64,000 nucleotides of DNA from Vibrio sp. JC009 (GCF_029016485.1 NZ_CP092106.1:2480001-2544000), one strand, 5' to 3'. Shown: positions 28,644-39,402, counted from the stretch's first letter. Made by a program: numbers and translations. Notes: generated by a model not told the origin, from the letters alone.

Positions 28644-29420
28644 TTACTTCAAATGATCCCAGGAAATATTCGAAACAATCCGGCAGTTATCGCATTTAAA
28701 GTAAAAAATATCATGCAGCGGTTCATCCAGTAGCCACTCGCCACCGCACTTAGGACATTTACGGCTGCGTTCAGCTTCCAGACTTTCGCCACCAACCCGG
28801 TACTGATAATAGTAAGTAGGGATCTTAGTGATATATTCGATCCGGCCGCGTAAATCCCAGCCCCGGCGGAACAGGTCACTCTCCGTTGACGTGATCTCTT
28901 TTAAAGCCGCATGCTCAGCTTTGCAGCCACCGGCCATCTGCAGTTCATCGCAGGCCTGCCACTCCGTCTGCCATTTAACCACAGCTTTATGGTCGCCATT
29001 CAGCGTCGGCCCATTTCTGTACAGAGGGATAGGAAGCAGGGTTTCACCACTTCTGAGCGGCGAGCAGGTGTGAACATAGGTGGTATAGAGAACCTGCCAG
29101 CCCGGTCTCTCTTCTTCAGCGACCTGTTCAGAGTTTAGATCTCTTCCCAGCACCCTCACCTTTGGCGATAAAAGCGCAGCACCAGATAACTCCTTGATAC
29201 AGAAATTAACATAGTCCGAATGATTGTCCGGATGAAGGCTGTCTTCCTCAGGGCAGACAACCCTTACAGAAAAAGTGCCCTCTCCCATGGCGATGGGAAA
29301 CTCTCTGCCAAGCACCTGCCCGTTATATCTGAGCGCTTCCATCAGGCCATTAATTGCTCTGTCCACGGCGCTGACGGTTGTATTGTCAAAGCATTCAAAA
29401 ATCAGTTCTGTTACATACAT
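28644..29420 (-). CDS. DUF2310 family zinc-ribbon protein
   Basis: 258 residues. Recognised as the DUF2310 'Zn-ribbon-containing, possibly nucleic-acid-binding' family: the N-terminal ~180 residues (MYVTELIFECFDNTTVSAVD, RVLGRDLNSEQ) are followed by a C-terminal zinc ribbon with CPKCGGEW and CDNCR, 24 residues apart. Function is unknown; nucleic-acid binding is only a family guess. It is 12 bases downstream of syd and likely in one transcript with it. Confidence 0.85.
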   Translation of the reverse strand: MYVTELIFECFDNTTVSAVDRAINGLMEALRYNGQVLGREFPIAMGEGTFSVRVVCPEEDSLHPDNHSDYVNFCIKELSGAALLSPKVRVLGRDLNSEQVAEEERPGWQVLYTTYVHTCSPLRSGETLLPIPLYRNGPTLNGDHKAVVKWQTEWQACDELQMAGGCKAEHAALKEITSTESDLFRRGWDLRGRIEYITKIPTYYYQYRVGGESLEAERSRKCPKCGGEWLLDEPLHDIFYFKCDNCRIVSNISWDHLK

Positions 29421-29432
29421 AAATCTGTCAGC

Positions 29433-29978
29433 CTAAATCTCTGGAGTTAATTCGGTCAGAAACTCTTCCAGACTGCCTGCCAGAACATCCCTCTTATCCG
29501 TACCCAAACGCTCAAGGATGACGTTACCGGTGATATTGCAGATAGAAATCACATCCAGCTCCGCGTCAGTTGCCCCGATAAAGACCGTTGGTTTGAGCTT
29601 CAGACGTTTTTGGGTTACCAGATGACCAATAATATTTTCCTGCAGACGGACAAAATCGTCATCGCTCCACACCTGAAGCAGAGTAAACTCATTGCCACGC
29701 CAGCTCACATCCATATCAGAGCAGTACTGCGAGCCATAAAAACTCTTAATATCGTCATGCAGGCTAAGCTCCAGACCTTGTTCCAGATTTGAAAAGTCTG
29801 CCCTTTCATTCCTTGCAACAGGTTTCCAGTACACATTATCATCTTCTGTTCTGACAACACACGGAGAGGCCATTCCGGCTAGCTCTTCACTTTTCGGTAG
29901 TGATTGATATTTATTTTCCCAGCTCTCGATATAAAACTGAGAAAATGCGATTAATTTATTGGTAATCGTTTGTGTCAT
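29433..29978 (-). CDS. syd: SecY-interacting protein Syd
   Basis: 181 residues, the usual size. Syd binds cytoplasmic loops of SecY and is thought to check abnormal SecYEG complexes at the inner membrane. Characteristic parts: the start with [17 protein letters not shown]-type VYWKPV, the acidic/aromatic [19 protein letters not shown] and [20 protein letters not shown]. Divergent from queF, the conserved syd/queF arrangement. Confidence 0.92.
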   Translation of the reverse strand: MTQTITNKLIAFSQFYIESWENKYQSLPKSEELAGMASPCVVRTEDDNVYWKPVARNERADFSNLEQGLELSLHDDIKSFYGSQYCSDMDVSWRGNEFTLLQVWSDDDFVRLQENIIGHLVTQKRLKLKPTVFIGATDAELDVISICNITGNVILERLGTDKRDVLAGSLEEFLTELTPEI

Positions 29979-30051
29979 GTACGCCCCTGATGACAGTGAA
30001 TCAGCTATTCAGTAGAATTAGTGACATTCTAGTCGATAATGTAATTTTAGT

Positions 30052-30897
30052 ATGAGCAAATATTCTAACGCAAAAGAGCTTGCGGGTCTGACTCTTGGCC
30101 AAAAAACTGAATACCAAAACCAGTATGATGCAGGATTGCTGCAACCCGTACCAAGAAGCCTTAACCGCGACGATCTGTCTCTTGGCGAAGAATTACCCTT
30201 TCTGGGGTACGACATCTGGACGCTTTACGAACTGTCCTGGCTGAACTCAAAAGGCCTGCCACAGGTCGCTGTTGGCGAAGTTTCTATACCGGCGTCCAGC
30301 TCAAACTTAATTGAATCTAAATCTTTCAAGTTATACCTGAACAGCTTTAACCAGACAAAATTTGCTGACTGGGAAACCGTTCAGAAAACACTTAAAGAAG
30401 ATCTGAGTCAGTGCGCAGAAGGAGACGTGTCAGTAAAACTGAATGCCCTCGGCCACTACACAAATCAGCCTGTTGTAAATATGCAGGGTGAATGCATCGA
30501 TGATCTGGATATTGAAATATCGGACTATGAGTTCAATTCCGATCTGCTCAAGGATGCAACTCTGGAGAACGAAATTACAGAAACTCTGCACAGCCACCTG
30601 CTGAAATCTAACTGCCTGATCACTAATCAGCCAGACTGGGGTAGCGTGGAAATTTCTTATACCGGCAAGCAGATAAACCGGGAAGCGCTGTTAAGATATA
30701 TCGTCTCTTTCCGGGAACACAATGAATTTCATGAGCAGTGTGTAGAGCGGATTTTCACTGATATTCAAAAATACTGCAGCCCGGACTCTCTGACCGTTTA
30801 TGCCAGATATACCCGACGAGGGGGGCTGGATATTAACCCGTTCCGCTCTTCAACCGCCAGCGGGCCAAAGCACAACAACAGACTGGCTCGTCAATAA
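30052..30897 (+). CDS. queF: NADPH-dependent 7-cyano-7-deazaguanine reductase QueF
   Basis: 281 residues, the long bimodular QueF type. It reduces preQ0 to preQ1 in queuosine synthesis. The QueF motif [17 protein letters not shown] is at about 88-104 and the catalytic Cys lies in [20 protein letters not shown] (about residue 186). The C-terminal module ends with [16 protein letters not shown]. The start is an ATG behind TTTTAGT with little Shine-Dalgarno. Divergent from syd. Confidence 0.96.
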   Translation: MSKYSNAKELAGLTLGQKTEYQNQYDAGLLQPVPRSLNRDDLSLGEELPFLGYDIWTLYELSWLNSKGLPQVAVGEVSIPASSSNLIESKSFKLYLNSFNQTKFADWETVQKTLKEDLSQCAEGDVSVKLNALGHYTNQPVVNMQGECIDDLDIEISDYEFNSDLLKDATLENEITETLHSHLLKSNCLITNQPDWGSVEISYTGKQINREALLRYIVSFREHNEFHEQCVERIFTDIQKYCSPDSLTVYARYTRRGGLDINPFRSSTASGPKHNNRLARQ

Positions 30898-30922
30898 CAA
30901 ACTTTACGTAGTGATACCTTTA

Positions 30923-33187
30923 ATGCTGTATAGAATTATTTCTTTATTACTGGTTACTTTTCTGCTTAGTTTCAGCCTGAATGTTAGGGCTGAAACCAGC
31001 ACTCCCTTGCTGGATGATGCAGTCAAGCTGATTGAAATTAATCCGCAGCAATCACTGGACATTGCCTACCGGTACCTCTCATCACGCAAGTTAGTTACCG
31101 AACAAAATGCTAAGGGACGTACCATGGGGCGCGACGATTCCGAAGCGGACCTTCGCACACCAATTACGACCATTGAAGCGCTTCTTATTGTTTCCCGCTC
31201 TCATCTGGCTCTGAAAAACGGCCCGCAGGCTCTTGAGTATGCCGATCAGGCAGAAGCGATCGCAAGAAAGTACGGGCTGTTCAGTCTGACAACCGAAGCG
31301 CAGATCCATAAAGCTTCAGTTCTGTGGCAAACCAGCCTGAGCGATGACAAAGTCCGGCCGCTGCTCACTCTTATTGAAGAGTCCCTGAAAAAATCGCAAC
31401 TTGATAAGCTGTCAATAAACAAGTTCTGGTATCAGCTCACCGTTCAGAAAGCACAAATCGCCTCTTCACTCAATCAGACAGAGCCTGCTGATAATCTATT
31501 TGAACAGGCTAAAGTCTATCTGAGTGAATTCAACGACCCGCATATTCAGATATCGTATGCTCAGGAGCTGGGTAAGCATAATCTGCGTTATATGCGCTTT
31601 AATCAGGCATTATACAGCCTTCTTGGCGCATACTGGCAGGCTGTCGAAAAAGATCTGCCGGATTCGCTGGCAAAAACAAACCGCATGCTGGCAGATCTCT
31701 ACATAAAAAGAAATGCACTGGATAAGGCGCTTGATCACCTGTCTCAGGCCGCTGACTTTTACGACAACTACGGGGACTCACCTGTACTCTCTGGCGTATT
31801 GAATGATATGGCGAATATCTACTATCAGCAGGGAAGATATAACCTGGCGCTGGTTTATTACTTTAATGTTCTGGACGGCGAATCTATGCAAAGCAGCCTG
31901 GAGAAAGTGATAGAACTGCGGTTAAACCTGGCAAACACCTATTTACAACTATATAACTATCCACTTGCAGAGCAATATGTAAACAATGCAGAGTCACTAT
32001 TAAGTTTCACGCTTTATGAAGGCATGAAAGCGCGCTCTCTGCTCATTCAGGCTGAACTGGATAGCCAGCTGAACCAGAAAGAACAAGGTATTAATAAAGC
32101 GCTAAAGGCCCTTGAATTAGGCAAAAAAGTCAGCGACCGTGAAATAGAAATAGCAGCTCATCTTTTATTATCTTCTATTTATCATGATATCAGCGATTAT
32201 AAAAACGCCCTCAGCCATTTACAAACATATAACAATTTAACTTTCCAGAAGAGAAATCAACTATCAGAAATAACCGAAGAAGACTTTGTTCAGCAGCAGC
32301 AATTTATAGGTAAGTCTATTCACTATAAGAGCCAGGAAGAACAATTAACGGAAAGCAGAAAAGAAATAGCCAGATATCGCAACATTGGCACTGCGGTACT
32401 CCTGCTTTCAGCTTTATTATTTGCTCTCTTTCTATATAGAGGAGTGATAATTAGAAGAATGAAAACTCAGCTCAGTGAGTTATATAAAGACCACTATACT
32501 CACCCAAGATCGGGCCTGAGAAACCTGCGCCTTCTTAATGTAAAACTGCCCTCTTCACTGGAGAAAAGCAGTGCCAACTTTGAGCAATGGCAGACAGGGG
32601 AACTTATCCATGAACCTTTGCATGATAAATTACGCTTTATCATGATTGATTTACCTTTTCTGAAAACCACTTATCTTAAAAAAGGATATAAAGCCGGACT
32701 TGAGCTGGAAAGAAACTTCGGTGAATTTATTAAGTCAAAGATAGAAAGCCCGGCTAGGCTTTACCACTTCTCTGATGCTATGTTCCTGTACGTTACGCCA
32801 AACACCAATCCGCAAGAAGGTGCAGAACAACTGTTTGAAAAATTCAACCAGTGGATAGCAGAATTTGAGCCGGAGCAGGATATAGAAAAAGTACTGCGCG
32901 CCGGTATTGCAGACTATCCTTTCTTGCCGAAAGCCTATACCGCCATAAATGATAAAGAGCTGATTGACATATTACTAATGGCGCTGGATATGGCACGCAA
33001 ACTAACCATTGAGCATAGTGGCAACCATTGGGTTAATCTGAAAGCTATCGATAACGCGCCAGCGGCCAGTTTTGCGGGTGATGACATACGGGCTGCATGT
33101 GAAAAAGCAGCCGGGAAAGGGTTAATTAAAATACATTCTTCTTATAAAATTGAGGAAGACATCATAGATCTTGAATCGACTGATTAA
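30923..33187 (+). CDS. Periplasmic TPR / transmembrane / degenerate GGDEF receptor-like protein
   Basis: 754 residues from ATG 30923, chosen because it begins a signal peptide (MLYRIISLLLVTFLLSFSLN, then VRAE). An open frame continues upstream into queF but without support. Residues ~25-450 contain tandem TPR-type helical pairs (YLYIKRNALDKALDHLSQAA, DMANIYYQQGRYNLALVYYF, NLANTYLQLYNYPLAEQYV). A membrane helix follows at about 487-508, then RRMKTQ and a C-terminal domain with GGDEF-like fold elements (about 520-700) in which the active-site motif is replaced by LYHFSDAMFLY. So it cannot be a catalytic cyclase; it may sense in the periplasm and signal to the adjacent cyclase. Function not established. 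Confidence 0.8.
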   Translation: MLYRIISLLLVTFLLSFSLNVRAETSTPLLDDAVKLIEINPQQSLDIAYRYLSSRKLVTEQNAKGRTMGRDDSEADLRTPITTIEALLIVSRSHLALKNGPQALEYADQAEAIARKYGLFSLTTEAQIHKASVLWQTSLSDDKVRPLLTLIEESLKKSQLDKLSINKFWYQLTVQKAQIASSLNQTEPADNLFEQAKVYLSEFNDPHIQISYAQELGKHNLRYMRFNQALYSLLGAYWQAVEKDLPDSLAKTNRMLADLYIKRNALDKALDHLSQAADFYDNYGDSPVLSGVLNDMANIYYQQGRYNLALVYYFNVLDGESMQSSLEKVIELRLNLANTYLQLYNYPLAEQYVNNAESLLSFTLYEGMKARSLLIQAELDSQLNQKEQGINKALKALELGKKVSDREIEIAAHLLLSSIYHDISDYKNALSHLQTYNNLTFQKRNQLSEITEEDFVQQQQFIGKSIHYKSQEEQLTESRKEIARYRNIGTAVLLLSALLFALFLYRGVIIRRMKTQLSELYKDHYTHPRSGLRNLRLLNVKLPSSLEKSSANFEQWQTGELIHEPLHDKLRFIMIDLPFLKTTYLKKGYKAGLELERNFGEFIKSKIESPARLYHFSDAMFLYVTPNTNPQEGAEQLFEKFNQWIAEFEPEQDIEKVLRAGIADYPFLPKAYTAINDKELIDILLMALDMARKLTIEHSGNHWVNLKAIDNAPAASFAGDDIRAACEKAAGKGLIKIHSSYKIEEDIIDLESTD

Positions 33188-33286
33188 ATTATCATCAATT
33201 ATTAATAATTTTAAATGCAGTGACAAAAATATTTGTTATTATTTATCGGTTAAATCTTATTAGGGGTATTTTTACACTTTGTCTTT

Positions 33287-34861
33287 ATGAGTGAAATAGA
33301 AGTAGATGCTCATCCTGAATTCATTCAGAAACTTGAACATCTGAAGTTAAAGTTACAACAGGCACGTCTCGCTCAACGCGATACCTCACTGAAAAGCACG
33401 AGAGAACTCAAAGTTCTTAAGCGTGTTATTGCCAATCTTGGTAATGCGTGTGTTGGATATCATGAAAAGCTTGACCAGGAAGTAACTTCTATACAAAAAT
33501 CTCTGGAACAGAAGCACGATATTAGTAAGCTTATCCCTAAGCTTGCTATACTTGAACGTGCGCTTAAAGAAAATACCCGTAAAATGGAAACTGAAAAAAG
33601 TCACTTAGACGAACGTATAAAGAACAGCGGAGAGACCCTCCAACGAGTACCAGGCCTGCCAGCCCAGCTAAAACGCGACCTGAGGAACTTACTAAGTTTT
33701 CCATCATCAAGAAGCTCATCCCAGCTTGATCAAGCCATACGTCTTCTCGGAATTTACGAGAACGCAATGAAAATCATCACCTCCAATTCTGCCCATTCTC
33801 TGGCGCATGATGGTGAGTTTAACAGTGAGCTTCTCAATAAGATTTCCGAGCAATTACAATCCCTTATAACTGAGATAGATTTTGACGGAGAGTCAGGCTT
33901 TTTACTCAGTGATATCCGGATTAAGCTGCTTGACGGAGTCAGTGCAGAAGCCCTGCTTGAATTGACAATTCAGGTATTAAAGCTGGTTATTGAGGGCACT
34001 CATTTCGAAAGAAAGACCTCTGAGAAGTTTCTCGGTCAGGTTACCGGTTCCCTCACGCAGGTCATCGGCGGTAATGTCAAAAACATAGAACAAGCCGATT
34101 CATACTCCGGTCACCGAGCTCAGATGGCTAATGAGCTGCACTCCTTATCCCAGGAAAGCCAGGCTGCACTTGATAAAGCACCCGAGCTCGAAGCAGCAAG
34201 ATCGGCACTGAACCCTCTTCTTGAGCAGATAAACATGCTGTCTGAACGCTTACAGCATAATGAGCAGAGAGAGCAGATGCTGCTTGAGCGGATGAAACAC
34301 AACCAAAGACAGCTGGAAAGTCTTCAGGAACTGGCTCAGAACCATAAGCGCCGCCTGGATGAGCAGTCCAAACGTCTGCTGCAGGATCCTCTGACCAATG
34401 TATTCAACCGTACTGCATTTATAGAAAAACTTGAAGTTGAATACCATAAGTGGATTCGTACCCAGCATCCGCTGCATCTGATGCTGATCGATATCGACAG
34501 CTTTAAGTCTCTTAATGACAGCTTTGGCTATACCGCCGGCGATAAAGCGCTGAAAATTATCGCAAGAACCATCTCAAAAGAGCTTGGTGAGAAAGACATT
34601 ATTGCCCGCTTCTCTGGTGAGGAGTTTATCCTTATTCTTCCGGAATCGGGAGAGAATGGCGTCAGAAGCCTTTCTGAAAAGCTTCAGCTTCAGATAAGCA
34701 AGCTGCCATTTAAGTTCAGGGATCAAAATATCACTGTCACCGCTTCTATCTCTATGACAATGTTACAGGATTCAGATACCCCTGAGCTGGTTCTTGAAAG
34801 GCTTAACGCTGCCCTTAATGAAGCAAAAATGAAAGGCAGTAACCAGTCTATCTTTAAATAG
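33287..34861 (+). CDS. Diguanylate cyclase (GGDEF) with long helical N-terminus
   Basis: 524 residues, no membrane segment. The N-terminal ~360 residues are helical and end in a coiled coil (LLEQINMLSERLQHNEQREQ). The GGDEF domain begins DPLTNVFNRTAFIEKL; LMLIDIDSFKSLNDSFGYTAGD binds metal and substrate, and the signature is ARFSGEEFILILPE (SGEEF at 443-447), a GGEEF variant with Ser in place of the first Gly. The RxxD product-inhibition site is absent: the equivalent position reads GEKD. It probably makes c-di-GMP in the cytoplasm, but activity with SGEEF needs testing. It lies 100 bases after the degenerate receptor on the same strand. Confidence 0.88.
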   Translation: MSEIEVDAHPEFIQKLEHLKLKLQQARLAQRDTSLKSTRELKVLKRVIANLGNACVGYHEKLDQEVTSIQKSLEQKHDISKLIPKLAILERALKENTRKMETEKSHLDERIKNSGETLQRVPGLPAQLKRDLRNLLSFPSSRSSSQLDQAIRLLGIYENAMKIITSNSAHSLAHDGEFNSELLNKISEQLQSLITEIDFDGESGFLLSDIRIKLLDGVSAEALLELTIQVLKLVIEGTHFERKTSEKFLGQVTGSLTQVIGGNVKNIEQADSYSGHRAQMANELHSLSQESQAALDKAPELEAARSALNPLLEQINMLSERLQHNEQREQMLLERMKHNQRQLESLQELAQNHKRRLDEQSKRLLQDPLTNVFNRTAFIEKLEVEYHKWIRTQHPLHLMLIDIDSFKSLNDSFGYTAGDKALKIIARTISKELGEKDIIARFSGEEFILILPESGENGVRSLSEKLQLQISKLPFKFRDQNITVTASISMTMLQDSDTPELVLERLNAALNEAKMKGSNQSIFK

Positions 34862-34986
34862 CAAGCCCAGCCTCTTTCTATTATCCCCGCGTCACCTCAA
34901 AACTGCCTTAAATATGTTGGAGTTACCCTCTTTTCGTTATATGGTTAACATAAATATAACAATACTTCCTATATGAAGGAGGAACC

Positions 34987-36354
34987 ATGATTACCCATAT
35001 TAGCCCTGCGGGCAGCATGGATATGCTTTCCCAGCTCGAAGTAAAACGGCTGAAAAAAGAAGCCACCAGCGATCTTTACCAGTTATACCGAAACTGTACC
35101 CTGGCTGTGCTGAACTCCGGCAGTCATACCGACAATTCCAACGAACTGCTGAGCAAGCACCTCGACTTTGACGTAGACGTAGTCAGCCGGGAAAGAGGAA
35201 TCAAGCTTGAGCTGAATAATCCCCCGGAAGATGCCTTTGTCGACGGGACCATTATCAAAGGGATTCAGGAACACCTGTTTTCTGTTCTCAGGGATATTGT
35301 GTACGTCAATATGCATGTAGCACAGATGCATCAGGAAAATCAGCACGACCCCGTCCATCTTACCAATCTGGTTTTTGCCATACTGAGAAACGCCGGCGCA
35401 CTGCACCCAGGCATAGATCCCAACCTGGTTGTCTGCTGGGGCGGACACTCCATTAATCCGGTTGAATACCAGTACACCCGCGAAGTGGGCCACGAGCTTG
35501 GACTCAGGGAGCTGAATATATGTACCGGATGCGGACCGGGCGCTATGGAAGGCCCGATGAAGGGCGCAGCCATCGGACACGCTAAGCAACGATATGGCCA
35601 CCAGCGCTATATTGGCCTGACTGAGCCATCCATAATTGCAGCTGAGCCGCCAAACCCCATCGTTAACGAACTGATTATCATGCCTGATATCGAAAAGAGG
35701 CTGGAAGCCTTTGTTCGTATGGCGCACGGGATTGTAATCTTCCCCGGAGGCCCGGGCACAGCAGAGGAGCTGCTCTATATTCTGGGAATAATGATGCACC
35801 CGGATAATATCGACCAGCCTATGCCTATTGTTCTCACCGGCCCTAAAGAGAGCGAGGCCTACTTCCGCTCGCTGGATAAATTTATCGGCGAAACTCTGGG
35901 CAAAAACGCTCAGAGGCAGTACACCATTGTGGTTGATGATCCGGCTAAAGCCGCCCAGATCATTAAAGAAGCCATGCCGGAAGTAAGAGAGCACCGCAAG
36001 GAAACGGAAGATGCTTACAGTTATAACTGGTCACTGAAGGTCCCGGCAGAGTTCCAGTACCCATTTGATCCGACCCATGAAAGCATGGCTGCACTGGATT
36101 TACATCTGGCGCAACCACCTGAAGCTCTGGCGTCGAACCTGCGTAAAGCCTTCTCGGGCATTGTGGCAGGTAATGTGAAATCAGACGGGATAAGAGAGAT
36201 CGAAAAACACGGTCCCTTTACCCTGAATGGCGATCCGGTTCTGATGAAAAAAATGGATACACTTCTGCAAGATTTCGTCGATCAGTTCAGAATGAAGCTA
36301 CCGGGTTCGGAATATGTTCCGTGTTATACCATCGCTGACTCGCATGAGGCTTAG
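34987..36354 (+). CDS. ppnN: Nucleotide 5'-monophosphate nucleosidase PpnN
   Basis: 455 residues. PpnN (YgdH) cleaves purine and pyrimidine monophosphates to base and ribose 5-phosphate and is activated by (p)ppGpp in E. coli. The LOG/lysine-decarboxylase-like core has [14 protein letters not shown] and the PGGxGTxxE motif as [14 protein letters not shown]. Preceded by AAGGAGGAACC, a very strong ribosome-binding site, and followed by a clear terminator. It lies next to xni, as in enterobacteria. Confidence 0.96.
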   Translation: MITHISPAGSMDMLSQLEVKRLKKEATSDLYQLYRNCTLAVLNSGSHTDNSNELLSKHLDFDVDVVSRERGIKLELNNPPEDAFVDGTIIKGIQEHLFSVLRDIVYVNMHVAQMHQENQHDPVHLTNLVFAILRNAGALHPGIDPNLVVCWGGHSINPVEYQYTREVGHELGLRELNICTGCGPGAMEGPMKGAAIGHAKQRYGHQRYIGLTEPSIIAAEPPNPIVNELIIMPDIEKRLEAFVRMAHGIVIFPGGPGTAEELLYILGIMMHPDNIDQPMPIVLTGPKESEAYFRSLDKFIGETLGKNAQRQYTIVVDDPAKAAQIIKEAMPEVREHRKETEDAYSYNWSLKVPAEFQYPFDPTHESMAALDLHLAQPPEALASNLRKAFSGIVAGNVKSDGIREIEKHGPFTLNGDPVLMKKMDTLLQDFVDQFRMKLPGSEYVPCYTIADSHEA

Positions 36355-36397
36355 TTCTTTTTCCTGAGCCTGTGAATTAATCCGATACTTGTTATAG

Positions 36398-36427
36398 AAT
36401 AAGGGCTTTCCAAAGCCCTTATTTTTT
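36398..36427 (+). terminator. Terminator after ppnN
   Basis: AATAAGGGCTTT (36398-36409) pairs perfectly with AAAGCCCTTATT (36412-36423) followed by TTTTT. It ends ppnN 14 bases before the xni ATG. Confidence 0.85.
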
Positions 36428-36437
36428 ACTGATATAC

Positions 36438-37211
36438 ATGCCTATCCACTTAGTGATCATCGATGCATTAAACCTGATTCGCCGGGTACACTCTGTGCAG
36501 CCTGATCCCACAGATATAACAAGAACCATAGAGACCACCAAACGGACTCTTAACCGTATTATCTCAGAATCACAGCCGACTCATATTATTGCGGTATTTG
36601 ACCATCACCTGCAGGACAGAGGCTGGCGGGCAGAGATACTGCCCACCTACAAGCAGAACAGAAAGCCGATGCCGGAACCTCTGCTTAACGGCCTGGACAG
36701 CATTCAGGACGCATGGTGGGAGCTGGGCATTGATTCACTACTATCAGAAGGTGATGAAGCCGATGATCTGGTCGCAACACTGGCAGTAAAGGTGGCCGGT
36801 CACGGAGAAAAGGTGACCATAGTCTCCACCGATAAAGGCTACTGCCAGCTTCTGGCTCCCACACTTCAGATCAGAGACTACTTCCAGCACCGCTGGCTGG
36901 ACACTCCGTTTATCGAAAACGAATTCGGCGTCTCCCCCTCACAGCTCGCAGACTACTGGGGCATGACAGGCGTTAGCTCAAGCCAGGTGCCGGGTATCCC
37001 CGGCGTAGGACCAAAAGCAGCCAAAGAGATACTAAACCAGTTCCCGGATATTGAAACTGCGTATAACTCCGAAGAACTTGCGCCGAAATACCGCAAAAAG
37101 TTCGATGAACATATTGAAATGGCGAGGGTGTGTAAGCGGGTTTCTACGCTTAAGACGGATATTGAGCTTGGGTTTAATTTGCAGGATATAAGGTTTACGG
37201 GGAAAGGATAA
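36438..37211 (+). CDS. xni: Flap endonuclease Xni (ExoIX)
   Basis: 257 residues. Xni is related to the 5' nuclease domain of DNA polymerase I and acts on flap DNA. LVIIDALNLIRRVHS, AVFDHHLQDRGWRAEILPTY, EGDEADDLVATLA and STDKGYCQLL supply the acidic metal-binding residues of the FEN fold, and VPGIPGVGPKAAKEIL is the helix-hairpin-helix. Xni enzymes lack one of the lysines found in Pol I, as known for the family. The C-terminus ends 3 bases before a repeat element. Confidence 0.94.
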   Translation: MPIHLVIIDALNLIRRVHSVQPDPTDITRTIETTKRTLNRIISESQPTHIIAVFDHHLQDRGWRAEILPTYKQNRKPMPEPLLNGLDSIQDAWWELGIDSLLSEGDEADDLVATLAVKVAGHGEKVTIVSTDKGYCQLLAPTLQIRDYFQHRWLDTPFIENEFGVSPSQLADYWGMTGVSSSQVPGIPGVGPKAAKEILNQFPDIETAYNSEELAPKYRKKFDEHIEMARVCKRVSTLKTDIELGFNLQDIRFTGKG

Positions 37212-37305
37212 AGAGGGCGATGGGTTATGGGGGCGTTCGCTTCGCTCGCTAGAGGGCAATAGGGTAAGGATCAACCCCATAGCCCCATAGCCCCATAATA
37301 TCCCG
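37206..37305. repeat. Octamer/core-hairpin intergenic element, copy d
   Basis: GGTTATGGGGGCG (37220s) leads to the type II core in reverse orientation (plus strand CGTTCGCTTCGCTCGCTAG at 37235-37253), then GGGCAATAGGG and three CCCCATAG units (37274-37297). It sits between convergent xni and rlmM. Confidence 0.75.
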
Positions 37306-37312
37306 ACTAACT

Positions 37313-38404
37313 TTACCTAGGCGATATATTCGACAAACACTGCACATGCACCGTAATCTCTTCCCGGTCATGATACAGATGCTTAGCCTGCAGCTTAAAC
37401 TTCACCCCATTTTCAATCAGGAAAAGCTTAAGGTTTTCGATATCTTCCAGCACCTCATCGTAGCGGCCTTTCATTGGCAGTTTCAGGTTGAAGATAGCCT
37501 CTTTTGCCCAACCGCTGATGATCCACTCACCCATTAGCTGAGCGACGCGGGAAGGTTTTTCTACCATGTCACACACCAGCCAGGTGACGTTTTTCTTGGC
37601 TGGTTCAAACTTAAAGCCATCTTCCATATGGTGCTTCACCTGACCGGTTTCCATCAAGCTGTCTGCCATCATGCCGTTGTCCACCGAATGGACAAACATG
37701 GAGCGCTTAACCAGCTGATAGGTCCAGCCACCCGGGCAGGCGCCTAAATCGACACCCCACATACCGGATGCAAGGCGCTCATCCCACTCATTTTTCGGGA
37801 TAAATACATGAAAGGCTTCTTCCAGCTTCAGAGTAGAGCGGCTTGGTGCATCTGCCGGGAACTTAAGGCGAGGAATACCCATAAAGAACTGCGAATTATT
37901 GCCCGTTAAGGAGTAACCAACAAAACAGTGTCCCGACTCAACAAAGCAGACATGCAGAACCGGCTTTTTCGGGTTCTCTTTGTTAAACAGAATGCCTTTA
38001 CCGCGCAGTGCCTGACGAAGAGGCACAGTAAATTTGCGGCAGAACTTAAGCAGCTCTTTTGCTTCATTGGTATCCGGTGTCTCAATACGAATATCGCCAC
38101 AACGCGGGAAGGCTTCAATATCAGCCAGCTCCTGCAGAATCGGAGAGATACGGTCAGATGAGGGTAAATCGGTAAACTCAGCGGCTACAGCAAACATCTG
38201 GCGGGCAAAGATCAGCGAGCTGAATTCAAGCTCTTTTACCAGCTTTTCAGCATCACCTTCCTGGTAACACTCAAACAGAACGAAACCTGAATTGTTCTTA
38301 ACGCGTGGAAATCCGTATACCTCAAGATTGGTCGCTTTATCCTGGATTTCACCTGCGCACTCCTTTTCAAATCCGGAGCGGCAATAGAGCATTAACTGTT
38401 TCAC
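37313..38404 (-). CDS. rlmM: 23S rRNA 2'-O-ribose C2498 methyltransferase RlmM
   Basis: 363 residues. RlmM (YgdE) methylates the ribose of C2498 in 23S rRNA with SAM. The N-terminal THUMP-like region is followed by the Rossmann methyltransferase domain: [15 protein letters not shown] (SAM motif I), VDNGMMAD, and [37 protein letters not shown] precedes it. [18 protein letters not shown] holds the catalytic Lys region. The start [20 protein letters not shown] is typical. Convergent with xni. Confidence 0.95.
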   Translation of the reverse strand: MKQLMLYCRSGFEKECAGEIQDKATNLEVYGFPRVKNNSGFVLFECYQEGDAEKLVKELEFSSLIFARQMFAVAAEFTDLPSSDRISPILQELADIEAFPRCGDIRIETPDTNEAKELLKFCRKFTVPLRQALRGKGILFNKENPKKPVLHVCFVESGHCFVGYSLTGNNSQFFMGIPRLKFPADAPSRSTLKLEEAFHVFIPKNEWDERLASGMWGVDLGACPGGWTYQLVKRSMFVHSVDNGMMADSLMETGQVKHHMEDGFKFEPAKKNVTWLVCDMVEKPSRVAQLMGEWIISGWAKEAIFNLKLPMKGRYDEVLEDIENLKLFLIENGVKFKLQAKHLYHDREEITVHVQCLSNISPR

Positions 38405-38508
38405 TGTGTTACCTCATTTTCTTTTTGACCTGTTAGCCAAATAAGTTAGTTTCATAGCCGCAAAGCGGATGCAAGATCATATAGCAATTTGCCGCGATGA
38501 AAAGCTTT

Positions 38509-39402
38509 TTATCTCTGCTCACTGGCCGCCTTAGCCAGCATCCAGTCACGAAACTTTGCCACCCTGCCGCTATCGGCATTTTTGTCATGGCAGACGACAT
38601 AAAACGCATTCTTACTGACCAGCACTTCATCAAAGGGGGCCACCAGACGACCTGCATCGATCTCCGGCCGGGCTAACACATTGTTTCCAAGGGCAATCCC
38701 CTGACCGTGAGCGGCAGCCTGCAATACCATTGTCGAGTGACTGAAAATAGGTCCGTGGTTTACATTAACCCCTTCAATTTCATTTTGTTTTACAAACTGC
38801 TTCCAGTCCTTTCGCGATGTATCGTGCAAAAGTGTAAATCGCCCAAGATCTTCTAATGATTCTAATGGGTTATCACCAAGCATAAACCGGGGAGAACACA
38901 GAGGAACCAGGTACTCCTGATAGAGTTTATCGGCTTTTAAACCCGGCCAGCTCCCTCTGCCATAGTAGATGGCGACGTCCACATCATCGGTCAGAGAGCC
39001 TTCATCCAGATCAACCGCTTTAATCCGCACATCTATATCCGGCTCTTTCTGATTAAAGTCAGCCAGTCTCGGCACCAGCCACTGAATAGCAAAACTGGGA
39101 GGAAGACTAATGGTTAATGCCCCCTTTTCACTTCTTTCCAGAACTTTATCCGTCGCATCGGCTATTGAAGTGAATATATCTTTTATATCCAGAAAATAAC
39201 TTTGCCCTTCTTCTGTGAGCAAAAGAGAGCGATTTCTGCGCCTGAATAACTTGATGCCCAGGTACTCTTCCAGGGCCTTTATCTGATGGCTCACCGCCGC
39301 CTGAGTAACAAACAGCTCTTCCGCAGCCCTTGTAAAACTTAGCTGTCTGGCAGCGGCTTCAAATACTCGCAGTGAATTAAGAGGGGGTAATCGTCTGGAC
39401 AT
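38509..39402 (-). CDS. gcvA: LysR-type regulator GcvA
   Basis: 297 residues from the ATG at 39402 (MSRRLPPLNSLRVFEAAARQ). GcvA activates or represses the glycine cleavage genes gcvTHP and activates gcvB. The N-terminal winged helix (SFTRAAEELFVTQAAVSHQIKALE within residues 20-45) is the LysR DNA-binding domain, and the rest is the effector-binding fold. An in-frame upstream ATG at 39438 was rejected as lacking family sequence. The divergent gcvB small RNA gene next door confirms the call. Confidence 0.93.
   Translation of the reverse strand: MSRRLPPLNSLRVFEAAARQLSFTRAAEELFVTQAAVSHQIKALEEYLGIKLFRRRNRSLLLTEEGQSYFLDIKDIFTSIADATDKVLERSEKGALTISLPPSFAIQWLVPRLADFNQKEPDIDVRIKAVDLDEGSLTDDVDVAIYYGRGSWPGLKADKLYQEYLVPLCSPRFMLGDNPLESLEDLGRFTLLHDTSRKDWKQFVKQNEIEGVNVNHGPIFSHSTMVLQAAAHGQGIALGNNVLARPEIDAGRLVAPFDEVLVSKNAFYVVCHDKNADSGRVAKFRDWMLAKAASEQR

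Noticed and set aside
35083..35994. 303-codon open frame on the minus strand opposite ppnN
   Set aside because: It lies fully inside the well-supported ppnN and its translation has no recognisable motif; an antisense shadow.
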